Below, piece after piece: positions 19,123 through 30,951 of a stretch of 64,000 bases of DNA. The notes below the pieces were generated by a model, which was not told the origin of the DNA, ran no database searches, and saw only the letters and a program-made list of their open reading frames with translations. The position numbers were made by a program, and so were the translations under genes. Location: the NCBI GenBank assembly GCA_003211205.1, contig QCTJ01000006.1, forward strand, positions 1 through 64,000, given 5' to 3'. Source of the DNA: Synechococcus sp. AG-673-F03 (GTDB taxonomy: Bacteria; Cyanobacteriota; Cyanobacteriia; PCC-6307; Cyanobiaceae). The first letter of the stretch is position 1; each line of letters opens with the position of its first letter.

Positions 19123-19710
19123 TCAGTTCAAAACTCTGAGTCGCTTGAGGTCGACCTCTTGCATCCAGGCTGTGAGAGCTAGCAGTGAAGAACGATCCGG
19201 CAGGCAGAGGCAGCCGCTGCCGGGATTGCAGTGGTGAATCCCCAGTCCGCTGCGGCTGGTGTCAAAACGTGGAGAGAGCGTCATCCAGATGTCGTTGCCC
19301 CAGGGTTCCGGGGCCCCCAAGGTGTAGTCACCCGGCGGTAGAGGAGCTCCGTTGCCAGGAGACCAGGCTCGGTCAAGGTTCTGGCTGTTGGGGGTTCCGC
19401 GCACCGCAGGCCAGCTGGCCAGCACCGTTTGGCCCTGGTGCAGTTCCAGCAGCCACTGGCGTTGTCCGTCTGTTCGTTGACTGTCAGTACGTTTGGCCCT
19501 GAGTTGCAGTGTCTTGTCCTGCAGGTGGGCTAGCAACGCTTGGCTCGGGCCAGCCTGGCCCGGTGGCGATGGCTTCGGAGCGGCTTGTTGAGGGGGTGTC
19601 TCTGGGTGATGACCAGGCGAAACAAGTTCCGCTTCGGATCCGCAGCTCCCCGAGCACAGGCTCAACATCAGCAGGGGCAAACCGGCCCAGTTCCGCATGG
19701 TTCGATTCAT
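19123..19710 (-). CDS. L,D-transpeptidase-like exported protein (short active-site motif)
   Basis: A 195-residue protein with an N-terminal hydrophobic signal containing LCSGSCGSEAE, possibly a lipoprotein signal, then a Pro/Gln-rich linker and a C-terminal YkuD-like domain. The catalytic Cys is expected in GSGCLCLP and the His in SGLGIHHCN; the spacing between them is much shorter than in standard YkuD domains. The ATG overlaps the stop of the crr6-like gene (ATGA), so the two are coupled. If active it would form 3-3 cross-links or attach peptides in peptidoglycan; activity is inferred only. Confidence 0.65.
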   Translation of the reverse strand: MNRTMRNWAGLPLLMLSLCSGSCGSEAELVSPGHHPETPPQQAAPKPSPPGQAGPSQALLAHLQDKTLQLRAKRTDSQRTDGQRQWLLELHQGQTVLASWPAVRGTPNSQNLDRAWSPGNGAPLPPGDYTLGAPEPWGNDIWMTLSPRFDTSRSGLGIHHCNPGSGCLCLPDRSSLLALTAWMQEVDLKRLRVLN

Positions 19711-20207
19711 GCTGACTGATCCAGCAGTTCCCAGAAACCACCATCCAGCTCGAAACCAAGGCTGGCGGCCATCAGGCTGAGGTTGCCGCGCTGACCTCCG
19801 GACAGCTCCGAAGAGCTGCCCAGCTGGTTCAGCAGCATCAGGCGATGGGTGATCCACAATTCCAGAGCCTGAGGGTCGAAACGGATGCCTTCGCTGGGGC
19901 TGAAATCGTGGGGAACCAACATCGCCACATGTTGAGCCAGGCTTCCGCCGGTCCGATCCAGCAACAAAGGCAGCCAGGGGTAGCGAGCGTCTGCCCGCAG
20001 AGCCCACAGCCGAGGCTCAGGACATTCGCTCAGTTCTCTTGGGTCATCGACCTCACGGGGCCAGTCGTAGCTCAATTCCAGGACAGCACCGGCATCGAGC
20101 AGCTCCTGAATAGGACGATCCATCCAGGCTGAAAGAGCCTGCAGGTCCAGTGTCCTGATCGCTTTTGCGTCGATCGTCACCGGGGAATCAGGACTCAAGG
20201 TCTCCAT
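19707..20207 (-). CDS. crr6: CRR6-family NDH-1 assembly protein (DUF1817)
   Basis: The 166-residue protein matches the CRR6 family: VDDPRELSECPEPRLWALRADARYPWLPLLLDRTGG followed by AMLVPHDFSPSEGIRFDPQALELW. In plants CRR6 is needed to assemble the hydrophilic arm of the chloroplast NDH complex, so here it probably assists NDH-1. That links it to the ndhF4-ndhD4-chpX module further along, though not in the same operon. It is divergent from psaM with 79 bases between starts. Confidence 0.85.
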   Translation of the reverse strand: METLSPDSPVTIDAKAIRTLDLQALSAWMDRPIQELLDAGAVLELSYDWPREVDDPRELSECPEPRLWALRADARYPWLPLLLDRTGGSLAQHVAMLVPHDFSPSEGIRFDPQALELWITHRLMLLNQLGSSSELSGGQRGNLSLMAASLGFELDGGFWELLDQSA

Positions 20208-20286
20208 GCTGGTGTGACAGGCCTTTGCGAATGATGGCGCCCCGAGGCCTGCTCAGGAAAGAATGCAGAGGTTTCAAGCTTCCGTC

Positions 20287-20391
20287 ATGGTCACCACCCT
20301 TACCCAGGCCGAAATCTTCATCGCTCTTGTGGTGGCTGCTCACGCCGGTATCCTCGCGATCCGTCTTTGCGTGAGCCTCTATCGCGCCTGA
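20287..20391 (+). CDS. psaM: photosystem I subunit XII
   Basis: A 34-residue single-helix protein, MVTTLTQAEIFIALVVAA at its start and LCVSLYRA at its end, matching PsaM in length and pattern: a polar N-terminus, one membrane helix and a Leu-Tyr-Arg/Lys tail. PsaM stabilises the PSI trimer core near PsaB and binds a carotenoid environment. It is too short for ordinary gene callers. The start ATG follows a CTTCCGTC stretch with no strong ribosome site. Confidence 0.88.
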   Translation: MVTTLTQAEIFIALVVAAHAGILAIRLCVSLYRA

Positions 20392-20439
20392 GCTTCAAGG
20401 GCCTCTTGGCACAAGCGGCACGCCGCGTTAAAAGCGGAC

Positions 20440-20781
20440 ATGCAGAAAGCCGTTTCTTCAGCGCCTGATGCCGCTTCTTTGGCGGCCTTGCTTCAGCAGC
20501 AGAATGATCGGAGAGAGCTGTTGTGCAGTGCCCTGGCGCTTGCCGTTAAGGGTGGTCTCATCTTTCTGGGCGTGGTGAGTGTTGTGCGCTTGTCGATGGC
20601 CTATCAGGAGCGGCTTGACCGCCATGGAGAGCTGGCGGCTGTGGTGGATGTGGAAGCCAACAAACTGCAAGGGCTGCAACAGCGCTTTGACACCCTGTTC
20701 ACACTCGGTGGGGATGAACGTCTGATGGATGAGCAGGAGCAATGGATTGCTCCCAATCGCTTACGCGTGATTTGGCGCTGA
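20440..20781 (+). CDS. small membrane protein with coiled coil
   Basis: 113 residues with one hydrophobic helix (KGGLIFLGVVSVVRLSMAY, about residues 37-55) followed by a helical, Glu/Leu/Gln-rich segment likely to be a coiled coil (AAVVDVEANKLQGLQQRFD). The arrangement resembles conserved uncharacterised picocyanobacterial proteins. No function can be assigned. It follows psaM by 48 bases on the same strand. Confidence 0.7.
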   Translation: MQKAVSSAPDAASLAALLQQQNDRRELLCSALALAVKGGLIFLGVVSVVRLSMAYQERLDRHGELAAVVDVEANKLQGLQQRFDTLFTLGGDERLMDEQEQWIAPNRLRVIWR

Positions 20782-20877
20782 CTGTTTTGCGCTGACTGTC
20801 TGTTCTCTGGGCTGACAGCTGCCCGCTGAGATTCGTGACCGGAGGCCGTTGAACGCACGGCCTGAACGGCAGACTGA

Positions 20878-21861
<984 letters not shown>

Positions 21862-21864
21862 AGC

Positions 21865-22776
<912 letters not shown>

Positions 22777-22904
22777 TCATTCTCATTCAACAGCAACACA
22801 TGCACCCCAGCTGATATTCACCAAGAAATAAAAGATCCTTCGCTTCAGAAATGCTTGACCCTTGTATTTTCTTCGGATTGATTAAAAGAAATGAGTGAAT
22901 TTGC

Positions 22905-24485
22905 TCATGCCTTGTAGTGGGCTTTTGCGTCATAGAGCGTTTCGCTGCTGATCTCCAGTCGCCCCTCCTGGCGTGCATAGGTTTCGGTGTTTCTGCGCAC
23001 CTTGCCACGCACAAAGAAGGGGATTTTTTTCAGTTCCGCCTCGCCGTCGGCAGTCCACACCGGGCCTTGCTCTTCGGAGCTCATGACCACGGGGGATGGG
23101 TTGTGGTCTTCTGCGGCTTGATCTGTCCCGCCGCGATGACCCAGGTGGCTCTGATGCCCGTCCACAAACTCAAAGTCATGGCGGAACATGCCGATCAGAT
23201 GTTCCTCAAGTCCCATCATCAGCGGATGCACCCAGGCGTCGAAAATCACATTCGCGCCTTCCCATCCCATCTGAGGGCTGTTGCGAGCCGGAACGTCCTG
23301 CACGTGCATCGGTGTGCTGATCACGGCGCAAGGGATGCCCAAGCGCTTGGCGCTGTGTCGTTCCATCTGGGTTCCGAGCACCAGCTCGGGAGCGGTGTCG
23401 GCCATGGCCGCCTCGACCTCCAGATAGTCATCGCTGATCAGTGCTTCAAGGCCAAGCTCCTTGGCCGCCGCACGGACCGATCGCGCCATCTCGCGGCTGT
23501 AGGTGCCAAGACCAACCACTTTGAATCCAAGCTCCTCACTGCAGATGCGAGCTGCCGCCAGGGCGTGACTGCCGTCGCCAAAAATGAACACCCGCTTACC
23601 TGTGAGGTAGGTGGAATCCACGGATTCCGAATACCAGGGAAGCCTTGAACAGCGATACCCCTCTTCTTCAGTGGGTGGATCCATCCCCAGCAGCGTGTGC
23701 AACTCCACCAGGAAGCTGTGGGTGGCGCCAACGCCGATGGGCACCGTGCGTGTGAAGGGCATTCCGAAGCTGCGCTCAAGCCAGCTGCAGCTCGATTCTG
23801 CGATCTCCGGATAGAGGCACACATTCAGATCTGCCTGAGGGATTCGCTGGATGTCACTGACCTTCGCTCCAAGCGGAGCGACCACCCCGACATCGATGCC
23901 GTGCACGGTGAGCAGTCTCTGGATTTCGAGCACGTCATCACGGCATCGAAATCCCAGCAGGGAAGGACCGATCAGATTGACCCGAGGTCGACGGCCGACG
24001 GCCATCCAGGCCTTGGGATCATGCTGCGTCTGATCAGGCACCTGGGGCTTCAGCAGATTGCGCACAAGCTGGTAGAGCGTTTCCGCTGCTCCCCAGTTTT
24101 CTTTTTTGCTGTATGCAGGCAGTTCCAGGGTCACAACGGGCATGCTCAGTCCCATGCCCTGGGCCAGGGCACCCGGTTGATCCTGAATCAGTTCAGCGGT
24201 GCAGCTCTCACCGACCAGCAGTGCATCCGGATGGAAACGTTCTGCCGCTTCACGCACAGTGCGCTTCACCAGTTCGGCGGTGTCGCCTCCCAGGTCGCGT
24301 GCCTGAAAGGTGGTGTAAGTCACCGGTGGGCGCTGCCCGCGCCGTTCGATCATCGTGAACAGCAAGTCGGCATAGGTGTCACCTTGAGGTGCATGCAGCA
24401 CGTAGTGGACGCCGCGCATCGAGGCGGCGATGCGCATGGCGCCCACATGGGGTGGTCCTTCGTAAGTCCAGAGCGTCAGTTGCAT
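22905..24485 (-). CDS. chlB: dark-operative protochlorophyllide reductase subunit B
   Basis: Half of the NB catalytic core of DPOR, related to nitrogenase NifK. The 526 residues begin [20 protein letters not shown] and have [16 protein letters not shown] and the C-terminal DUF/PCP_red-like region [12 protein letters not shown]. ChlB provides the Asp ligand to the NB 4Fe-4S cluster. It starts 5 bases after the chlN stop, so the two are coupled. A longer upstream open frame to 24848 overlaps chlN and is not used. Confidence 0.97.
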   Translation of the reverse strand: MQLTLWTYEGPPHVGAMRIAASMRGVHYVLHAPQGDTYADLLFTMIERRGQRPPVTYTTFQARDLGGDTAELVKRTVREAAERFHPDALLVGESCTAELIQDQPGALAQGMGLSMPVVTLELPAYSKKENWGAAETLYQLVRNLLKPQVPDQTQHDPKAWMAVGRRPRVNLIGPSLLGFRCRDDVLEIQRLLTVHGIDVGVVAPLGAKVSDIQRIPQADLNVCLYPEIAESSCSWLERSFGMPFTRTVPIGVGATHSFLVELHTLLGMDPPTEEEGYRCSRLPWYSESVDSTYLTGKRVFIFGDGSHALAAARICSEELGFKVVGLGTYSREMARSVRAAAKELGLEALISDDYLEVEAAMADTAPELVLGTQMERHSAKRLGIPCAVISTPMHVQDVPARNSPQMGWEGANVIFDAWVHPLMMGLEEHLIGMFRHDFEFVDGHQSHLGHRGGTDQAAEDHNPSPVVMSSEEQGPVWTADGEAELKKIPFFVRGKVRRNTETYARQEGRLEISSETLYDAKAHYKA

Positions 24486-24490
24486 GGGAA

Positions 24491-25843
<1,353 letters not shown>

Positions 25844-25902
25844 TCATTACGGTCGGGAATGGTGGATCTGGGTACGTTTCGACGAGCGATTCAGATCCCG
25901 TG

Positions 25903-26394
25903 ATGTCCTCTCTGCGTGTTCTTCCTGCCGCTCTTGCGCTGAGCCTGGCGCTTGTGGCCTGCCAGTCGGCTGGGAAGAGGGCGGATAACGATGAGGTGAA
26001 GGTCGTTAATGGTGTTGAAGCCGTTTGTGCCGCTCAGGCCGACGTTGACGCCGCCGTGGGCCAGGTCAACGGTCTCACTCCTGACTCCACCGTGGCGGAG
26101 GCTCAACAGGCTGGGGACAAGCTCAAACGTGCTCTCGCTGCTCTCAGCAAAGCTGAGGGTCAGCTTGATAAGGCAGAAGTGAAGGAGTACCGAGATCAGG
26201 TGGATCTCTTCCGCAAAGCCGTTGATGAAGTCAGCAAGAACAAGGACCTGACCCTGGCAGAAGCCGCTGAGCAGCTGAAGGGCAAGGCTGCTCCTCTGCT
26301 CGCGGCGCGAGAACAACTGGCATCCATAACAGTCTGCATCGATGCTGTCGATGACAGCGCCGATGCCAAGGCGGATGAGAAGCCGACGTCCTGA
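25903..26394 (+). CDS. lipoprotein of unknown function
   Basis: A 163-residue protein with a lipobox signal peptide (LALSLALVACQ, Cys about residue 20), implying membrane anchoring by signal peptidase II. The mature part is helical and rich in Ala, Glu and Lys, with two further Cys (AVCAAQ, ITVCID) placed near the ends, probably a disulfide closing a helical hairpin. GTG at 25900 immediately precedes the ATG used. No function recognised. Confidence 0.7.
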   Translation: MSSLRVLPAALALSLALVACQSAGKRADNDEVKVVNGVEAVCAAQADVDAAVGQVNGLTPDSTVAEAQQAGDKLKRALAALSKAEGQLDKAEVKEYRDQVDLFRKAVDEVSKNKDLTLAEAAEQLKGKAAPLLAAREQLASITVCIDAVDDSADAKADEKPTS

Positions 26395-26429
26395 TCAGGA
26401 GCGTTCAGAGAAGGATTTGAGAGTCGAAC

Positions 26430-26837
26430 TCAAAGACGGCGGCGGAAGCGATCATCAGCGAAGCTGCCGCTGCCACGCCCATCCGAGTCGTCCATTTGGC
26501 TCAGGCGCCAGACATTGCGACTGACACGCCGCGCTGTCAGGCCTCCCCTCTCAACAGATTCTGTGCCGGGTCGAGCCCCGAGCAGATAGGTGACTTCAGT
26601 CGTTGTTAAGGGAGCTCCGCTATTGACGGCTAAAGCGGTGAGTTCCAGTCTCTGGCGAAGCTTCCGAACCATGCCGGCGTGGCTGCTGTCATCAGTGTCC
26701 AACCAGGGCATCTCCGCCTGACCTTCGCCGGCAAGACGCTGCATCAGGCTGTAGCTGACCAGACCCAGGGCCTGTTCGGCGTTGAGTTCAGTGGAAAGTT
26801 GGCCAGGTTCCTCTGATTTTCGACGGGCGGAAGCCAT
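26430..26837 (-). CDS. conserved hypothetical protein
   Basis: A 135-residue soluble protein with a helical N-terminal half ([21 protein letters not shown]) and a small segment [36 protein letters not shown] that could be a winged-helix-like nucleic-acid-binding unit; this is only a resemblance. The tail is acidic then Arg-rich. It is divergent from csoS1D with a 96-base gap. Confidence 0.6.
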   Translation of the reverse strand: MASARRKSEEPGQLSTELNAEQALGLVSYSLMQRLAGEGQAEMPWLDTDDSSHAGMVRKLRQRLELTALAVNSGAPLTTTEVTYLLGARPGTESVERGGLTARRVSRNVWRLSQMDDSDGRGSGSFADDRFRRRL

Positions 26838-26933
26838 GGCTCACAGGGAAGTTGGTCCGAAGTTATCGGCTGTGTGGGGCAGTGCAAGCACCTGCGCGCT
26901 GTTTGTCGATCGGCATCCGGTAAGATCCGCGCC

Positions 26934-27719
26934 ATGAAACGTTTCGCCGGCTTCGACGCCAGAGAGCGGCGGGTTGGCGGGAGCGCTCTCGTCACCGGTA
27001 CGGAGGTGAATCCCTCTGTCGGCGGAGCGAGCTGCGTCGTGACGACTGACTCGGAGTCTTCTCGGCTCAATCGGAAGAACAGTCTTGTGCAGTCAATCGA
27101 GCTGCGCACCCATGTGTTTATCGATTCACTGCAGCCACAGTTGGCTGCCTACATGGGAACGGTGAGTCAGGGCTTTTTGCCGATTCCAGGGGATGCCTGC
27201 CTGTGGTTGGAAGTTTCGCCAGGTATGGCTGTTCATCGAGTGACCGACATCGCTCTAAAGGCCAGCAATGTGCGACTCGGACAGATGGTGGTGGAAAGGG
27301 CCTTTGGATCGATGGCCTTGTATCACCGAGACCAGAGCACTGTGCTCCATTCCGGTGATGTTGTGCTTGAGGCCATTGGCAGCTCGGTTGACCAGCGAAC
27401 TCCTGCTGAGGTGAGTTGGACCGAAGTGATTCGTGCGATCACTCCTGACCATGCTGTGCTGATCAACCGAATCAATCGCCGTGGCTCCATGATCGAGGCC
27501 GGAATGAGCATGTTCATTCTGGAGACAGAGCCCGCGGGCTATGTGCTGATTGCCGCCAATGAAGCGGAGAAGTCATCCAACATCACGCTTGTCGATGTGA
27601 AGGCTGTGGGAGCTTTCGGACGCCTGACTCTGGCGGGGCGAGAGGGTGATGTGGAGGAGGCCGCGGCTGCCGCCATGCGTGCGATTGATTTGGTCAATCG
27701 ACGTTCTGCGCGGAGCTGA
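26934..27719 (+). CDS. csoS1D: tandem-domain carboxysome shell protein CsoS1D
   Basis: A BMC-T (double bacterial microcompartment) protein of 261 residues that forms gated pseudohexamers in the alpha-carboxysome shell. Residues 45-140 and 150-255 are the two BMC domains; the pore-gate Glu-Arg pair is visible in MVVERAFGS. The first 40 residues precede the fold and contain [10 protein letters not shown], which looks like the VTG motifs of CsoS2. The ATG chosen follows the gene-family length; a frame upstream to 26874 has no ribosome site. It sits upstream of csoS1, separated by rdgB on the other strand. Confidence 0.93.
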   Translation: MKRFAGFDARERRVGGSALVTGTEVNPSVGGASCVVTTDSESSRLNRKNSLVQSIELRTHVFIDSLQPQLAAYMGTVSQGFLPIPGDACLWLEVSPGMAVHRVTDIALKASNVRLGQMVVERAFGSMALYHRDQSTVLHSGDVVLEAIGSSVDQRTPAEVSWTEVIRAITPDHAVLINRINRRGSMIEAGMSMFILETEPAGYVLIAANEAEKSSNITLVDVKAVGAFGRLTLAGREGDVEEAAAAAMRAIDLVNRRSARS

Positions 27720-27723
27720 ACGT

Positions 27724-28302
27724 TCAGTCCAGTTCCAGTTTTTTGCGCAGGCCAGGTGCCAGAGCGCGGGCGGCCTTGCCTCGACTCCCAAGTTTGGACA
27801 GCTGTGAGGTGTTCAGTTCTCCATAGCTGCAGCCGGCCTCACGCACCCAGAACAAGGATTCAATGCCTCCTCCTGGATAGGCCGGTGCAGACAGAAGTTC
27901 ACCCCAGCAGATGCCTTCCGCTTGCTCGTCGCAGGCCCCGTCGGGTGAGCAGAGCACCATGGCACTTCTGAAGCGCGCACTTCGATAAGGCACGTCCACC
28001 ATTGCCTGCATGAGCTTCGAGAGTTTTTCCTCATTGCTGGGGGCGAGTCGTGCCGTATACAGCCCAGGAGCCCCATCGAGGGCGTCGACTTCAAGTCCGG
28101 AATCATCTGCCAGAGCCCAGCAACCGGTTCTTGCCGCCGCGGCACTGGCCTTGAGCCGGGCATTCTCCAGGTAGGTCCTGCCGGTCTCTTCAACATCCAG
28201 ATCGGAAGGTTGGCGCTGCACTGACACATCGATCGGGCCGAGCATCCTTTCGATCTCAGCAACTTTCTGTGGATTACCACTGGCGATGATCAGCGTGCGC
28301 AA
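27724..28302 (-). CDS. rdgB: XTP/dITP pyrophosphatase, RdgB/HAM1 family
   Basis: House-cleaning hydrolase of non-canonical purine triphosphates. The TTG start gives 192 residues beginning MRTLIIASGNPQKVAEIE, the family's opening, with AGGAG six bases upstream; a longer frame to 28329 lacks a ribosome site. ADDSGLEVDALDGAPGLYTAR is typical. The later motifs are not: where relatives have GFGYDPIF this has GGGIESLF, and SHRG is replaced by GSRG. It lies antisense between csoS1D and csoS1, an order shared with other picocyanobacteria. Confidence 0.88.
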   Translation of the reverse strand: MRTLIIASGNPQKVAEIERMLGPIDVSVQRQPSDLDVEETGRTYLENARLKASAAAARTGCWALADDSGLEVDALDGAPGLYTARLAPSNEEKLSKLMQAMVDVPYRSARFRSAMVLCSPDGACDEQAEGICWGELLSAPAYPGGGIESLFWVREAGCSYGELNTSQLSKLGSRGKAARALAPGLRKKLELD

Positions 28303-28649
28303 AGCGCTGCTCCTGGAGTGGAGCACCATTGTGTGTGATCAGGTGTAAATCTTTTGAGCTTCAGTCGTCACAGGAAACCTGAAGAGGTTGAACATCCCAC
28401 CCGGAAAGCCCGGATTTTCAGATTTCCGCTTGTAACGCTATGGACCTTTTTCGGTCTCGCCACCGCATGTGTTGGCCTGCTGACTTCGGAGGCCACAGTT
28501 CTTTAGATCAGTCCCTGACAGGGTGATCAGCAGGGCTTATCAGGTTCACTACGGACAGTGATCCCGAGAAAACGCATTAGCTCTTGACGGGGCGCCCATT
28601 GGCAGAGCAGTCTCATCGGCGAACATCCCCCCCCTATTCCCGGTAGGTA
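28303..28649. promoter_or_regulatory. 347-base intergenic region upstream of the carboxysome operon
   Basis: No gene is seen here. Because rdgB reads leftward and csoS1 rightward, it should hold promoters for both. I see a short perfect dyad CCCTGACAGGG at 28513-28523 followed by repeated ATCAG-type steps up to 28550, a possible regulator site, and a TTGACG hexamer at 28584 without a convincing -10. A GGTAGG stretch before the csoS1 ATG is the only ribosome-site-like sequence. Confidence 0.5.
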
Positions 28650-28961
28650 ATGGCAAACGAAACCATGGGCATCGCTCTCGGCATGATCGAGACACGCGGC
28701 CTCGTTCCTGCGATTGAAGCGGCTGACGCCATGACCAAGGCTGCCGAAGTGCGCCTGATCGGTCGTGAGTTCGTCGGTGGCGGTTATGTCACCGTTCTGG
28801 TGCGCGGCGAAACCGGTGCTGTGAACGCTGCTGTGCGTGCTGGCGCCGATGCCTGTGAGCGCGTTGGCGACGGCCTTGTGGCTGCTCACATCATCGCTCG
28901 CCCTCACCGCGAAGTGGAGCCTGCGCTGGGCAATGGCAACTTCCTCGGTCAGAAGGACTGA
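28650..28961 (+). CDS. csoS1: major carboxysome shell hexamer protein CsoS1
   Basis: A single-domain BMC-H protein of 103 residues that tiles the facets of the alpha-carboxysome and forms the pores through which bicarbonate and RuBP pass. The whole BMC fold is present: GIALGMIETRGLVPAIEAAD, the pore loop in REFVGGGYVTV, and GAVNAAVRAGADACERVGDG. It differs from csoS1E's BMC domain by only a few residues. First shell gene of the rightward operon; cbbL follows after 72 bases. Confidence 0.98.
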   Translation: MANETMGIALGMIETRGLVPAIEAADAMTKAAEVRLIGREFVGGGYVTVLVRGETGAVNAAVRAGADACERVGDGLVAAHIIARPHREVEPALGNGNFLGQKD

Positions 28962-29033
28962 GATCGTCTGAACCTCTGAAATTTTGAGGTTTCAACGACT
29001 CACCCGCCTTCAACGACTTAACGGACTTTTCTT

Positions 29034-30449
29034 ATGAGCAAGAAGTACGACGCCGGGGTAAAGGAGTACAGAGACACTTACTGGACTCCTGATTACGTCC
29101 CCCTAGACACCGACCTGCTGGCCTGCTTCAAGTGCACCGGCCAGGAAGGTGTGCCCAAGGAAGAGGTTGCCGCTGCTGTGGCTGCGGAATCCTCCACCGG
29201 CACCTGGTCCACCGTGTGGTCCGAGCTCCTCACCGATCTCGATTTCTACAAGGGCCGCTGCTACCGCATCGAGGATGTCCCTGGAGACAAGGAATCCTTC
29301 TATGCCTTCATTGCTTACCCCCTCGATCTGTTCGAAGAGGGTTCCATCACCAACGTTTTGACCTCACTGGTCGGCAACGTTTTCGGTTTCAAGGCTCTGC
29401 GGCACCTACGTCTTGAAGATCTGCGGTTCCCGATCGCGTTCATCAAGACCTGCTACGGCCCCCCGAATGGCATCTGCGTCGAGCGCGACCGGATGAACAA
29501 GTACGGCCGTCCTCTTCTGGGTTGCACCATCAAGCCGAAACTCGGCCTGAGCGGTAAGAACTATGGCCGTGTTGTCTATGAGTGCCTGCGTGGCGGTCTG
29601 GACTTCACCAAAGACGACGAGAACATCAACTCTCAACCCTTCCAGCGTTGGCAGAACCGTTTCGAGTTCGTCGCCGATGCCATCAAGCTGTCTGAGCAGG
29701 AGACAGGCGAGCGCAAGGGGCACTACCTCAACGTGACCGCCAACACTCCCGAGGAGATGTACGAGCGCGCTGAGTTCGCCAAAGAACTCGGCATGCCGAT
29801 CATCATGCACGACTTCATCACCGGTGGCTTCACCGCCAACACCGGACTGTCGAAGTGGTGCCGCAAAAACGGCATGTTGCTGCACATTCACCGTGCAATG
29901 CACGCGGTGATCGACCGTCATCCCAAGCACGGCATCCACTTCCGCGTTCTCGCCAAGTGCCTGCGTCTGTCCGGTGGTGACCAGCTTCACACCGGCACCG
30001 TGGTCGGCAAGCTCGAAGGTGATCGTCAGACCACCCTCGGATATATCGATCAGCTGCGCGAATCATTCGTGCCTGAAGACCGCAGCCGCGGCAACTTCTT
30101 CGATCAGGACTGGGGTTCCATGCCTGGCGTGTTTGCAGTTGCTTCCGGCGGTATCCACGTGTGGCACATGCCTGCACTGGTGGCGATCTTCGGTGACGAC
30201 TCCGTTCTGCAGTTCGGTGGTGGTACCCACGGTCACCCCTGGGGTTCTGCTGCAGGTGCTGCGGCCAACCGTGTGGCCCTCGAGGCCTGCGTCAAGGCAC
30301 GCAATGCCGGTCGCGAGATCGAGAAAGAAAGCCGCGACATCCTTATGGAAGCCGGCAAGCACAGCCCTGAGCTGGCGATCGCCCTCGAGACCTGGAAGGA
30401 GATCAAGTTCGAGTTCGACACCGTCGATAAGCTCGACGTTCAGAACTGA
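29034..30449 (+). CDS. cbbL: RuBisCO large subunit, form IA
   Basis: Carboxylates RuBP inside the carboxysome. The 471-residue protein has [19 protein letters not shown] with the carbamylated Lys, [13 protein letters not shown] with catalytic Lys, [15 protein letters not shown] and the loop-6 Lys region [12 protein letters not shown]. Its placement between csoS1 and cbbS in a cso operon is the form IA arrangement acquired by alpha-cyanobacteria from proteobacteria. A hairpin with a T-run lies just after its stop. Confidence 0.99.
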   Translation: MSKKYDAGVKEYRDTYWTPDYVPLDTDLLACFKCTGQEGVPKEEVAAAVAAESSTGTWSTVWSELLTDLDFYKGRCYRIEDVPGDKESFYAFIAYPLDLFEEGSITNVLTSLVGNVFGFKALRHLRLEDLRFPIAFIKTCYGPPNGICVERDRMNKYGRPLLGCTIKPKLGLSGKNYGRVVYECLRGGLDFTKDDENINSQPFQRWQNRFEFVADAIKLSEQETGERKGHYLNVTANTPEEMYERAEFAKELGMPIIMHDFITGGFTANTGLSKWCRKNGMLLHIHRAMHAVIDRHPKHGIHFRVLAKCLRLSGGDQLHTGTVVGKLEGDRQTTLGYIDQLRESFVPEDRSRGNFFDQDWGSMPGVFAVASGGIHVWHMPALVAIFGDDSVLQFGGGTHGHPWGSAAGAAANRVALEACVKARNAGREIEKESRDILMEAGKHSPELAIALETWKEIKFEFDTVDKLDVQN

Positions 30450-30459
30450 TCGCAACCAC

Positions 30460-30489
30460 GGCCGGTTGATTGAACCGGCCACCTTTTTT
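30460..30489 (+). terminator. hairpin plus T-run between cbbL and cbbS
   Basis: A perfect 8-base inverted repeat (GGCCGGTT / AACCGGCC) with a 5-base loop, followed by ACC and six T. It has the form of an intrinsic terminator but lies inside the operon, only 20 bases before the cbbS start, so it may act as an attenuator or protect the 3' end of the csoS1-cbbL message. Confidence 0.6.
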
Positions 30490-30508
30490 ACTTACACCAA
30501 GGATCCCC

Positions 30509-30850
30509 ATGCCTTTCCAGAGCACCGTGGGTGACTACAAAACAGTCGCCACCCTGGAGACCTTCGGCTTTCTTCCGCCGATGACCCAGGACGAGATCTA
30601 CGACCAGATCGCCTACATCATTGCCCAGGGTTGGAGCCCGCTCATCGAGCACGTCCATCCCAGTAACTCCATGGCCACCTATTGGTCTTATTGGAAGTTG
30701 CCCTTCTTTGGTGAGAAGGACCTCAATGTTGTTGTGAGTGAGCTCGAGGGGTGCCATCGCGCCTACCCCGACCATCACGTGCGCATCGTCGGTTACGACG
30801 CCTACACCCAAAGCCAGGGTGCCTGCTTCGTGGTTTTCGAAGGACGCTGA
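30509..30850 (+). CDS. cbbS: RuBisCO small subunit, form IA
   Basis: 113-residue small subunit that caps the L8S8 complex: FGFLPPMTQDEIYDQIAYI and the conserved ATYWSYWKLPFFGEKD, then VRIVGYDAYTQSQGACFVVF. Start MPFQSTVGDYKTVATLETF follows AAGGATCC. It lacks the longer N-terminal insert of chloroplast proteins, as usual for form IA. Confidence 0.98.
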   Translation: MPFQSTVGDYKTVATLETFGFLPPMTQDEIYDQIAYIIAQGWSPLIEHVHPSNSMATYWSYWKLPFFGEKDLNVVVSELEGCHRAYPDHHVRIVGYDAYTQSQGACFVVFEGR

Positions 30851-30870
30851 TCCTTCGAACCTTTGGTTCC

Positions 30871-30906
30871 GAGCCCTGATCTGAGTTCAGGGCTCCAGAT
30901 TTTTTT
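30871..30906 (+). terminator. hairpin plus T-run between cbbS and csoS2
   Basis: A perfect 9-base inverted repeat (GAGCCCTGA / TCAGGGCTC) with a 7-base loop, followed closely by seven T. It sits 20 bases after the cbbS stop and 45 before csoS2. As partial terminator it would let csoS1, cbbL and cbbS be made in excess over the scaffold and carbonic anhydrase. Confidence 0.65.
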
Positions 30907-30951
30907 CGGGAGCATCAGCTCCTAGCTCTTCGACGACTTCACCGGGCGGAC

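Noticed and set aside
26415-26440. A T-arm-like GAGTTCGACTC on the minus strand, as in a tRNA 3' end
   Set aside because: No matching acceptor, D-arm or anticodon arm can be found in the 90 bases upstream on that strand; the region codes for the end of a hypothetical protein.
28584-28616. Sigma70-type promoter with TTGACG upstream of csoS1
   Set aside because: No acceptable -10 hexamer lies 16-19 bases downstream.
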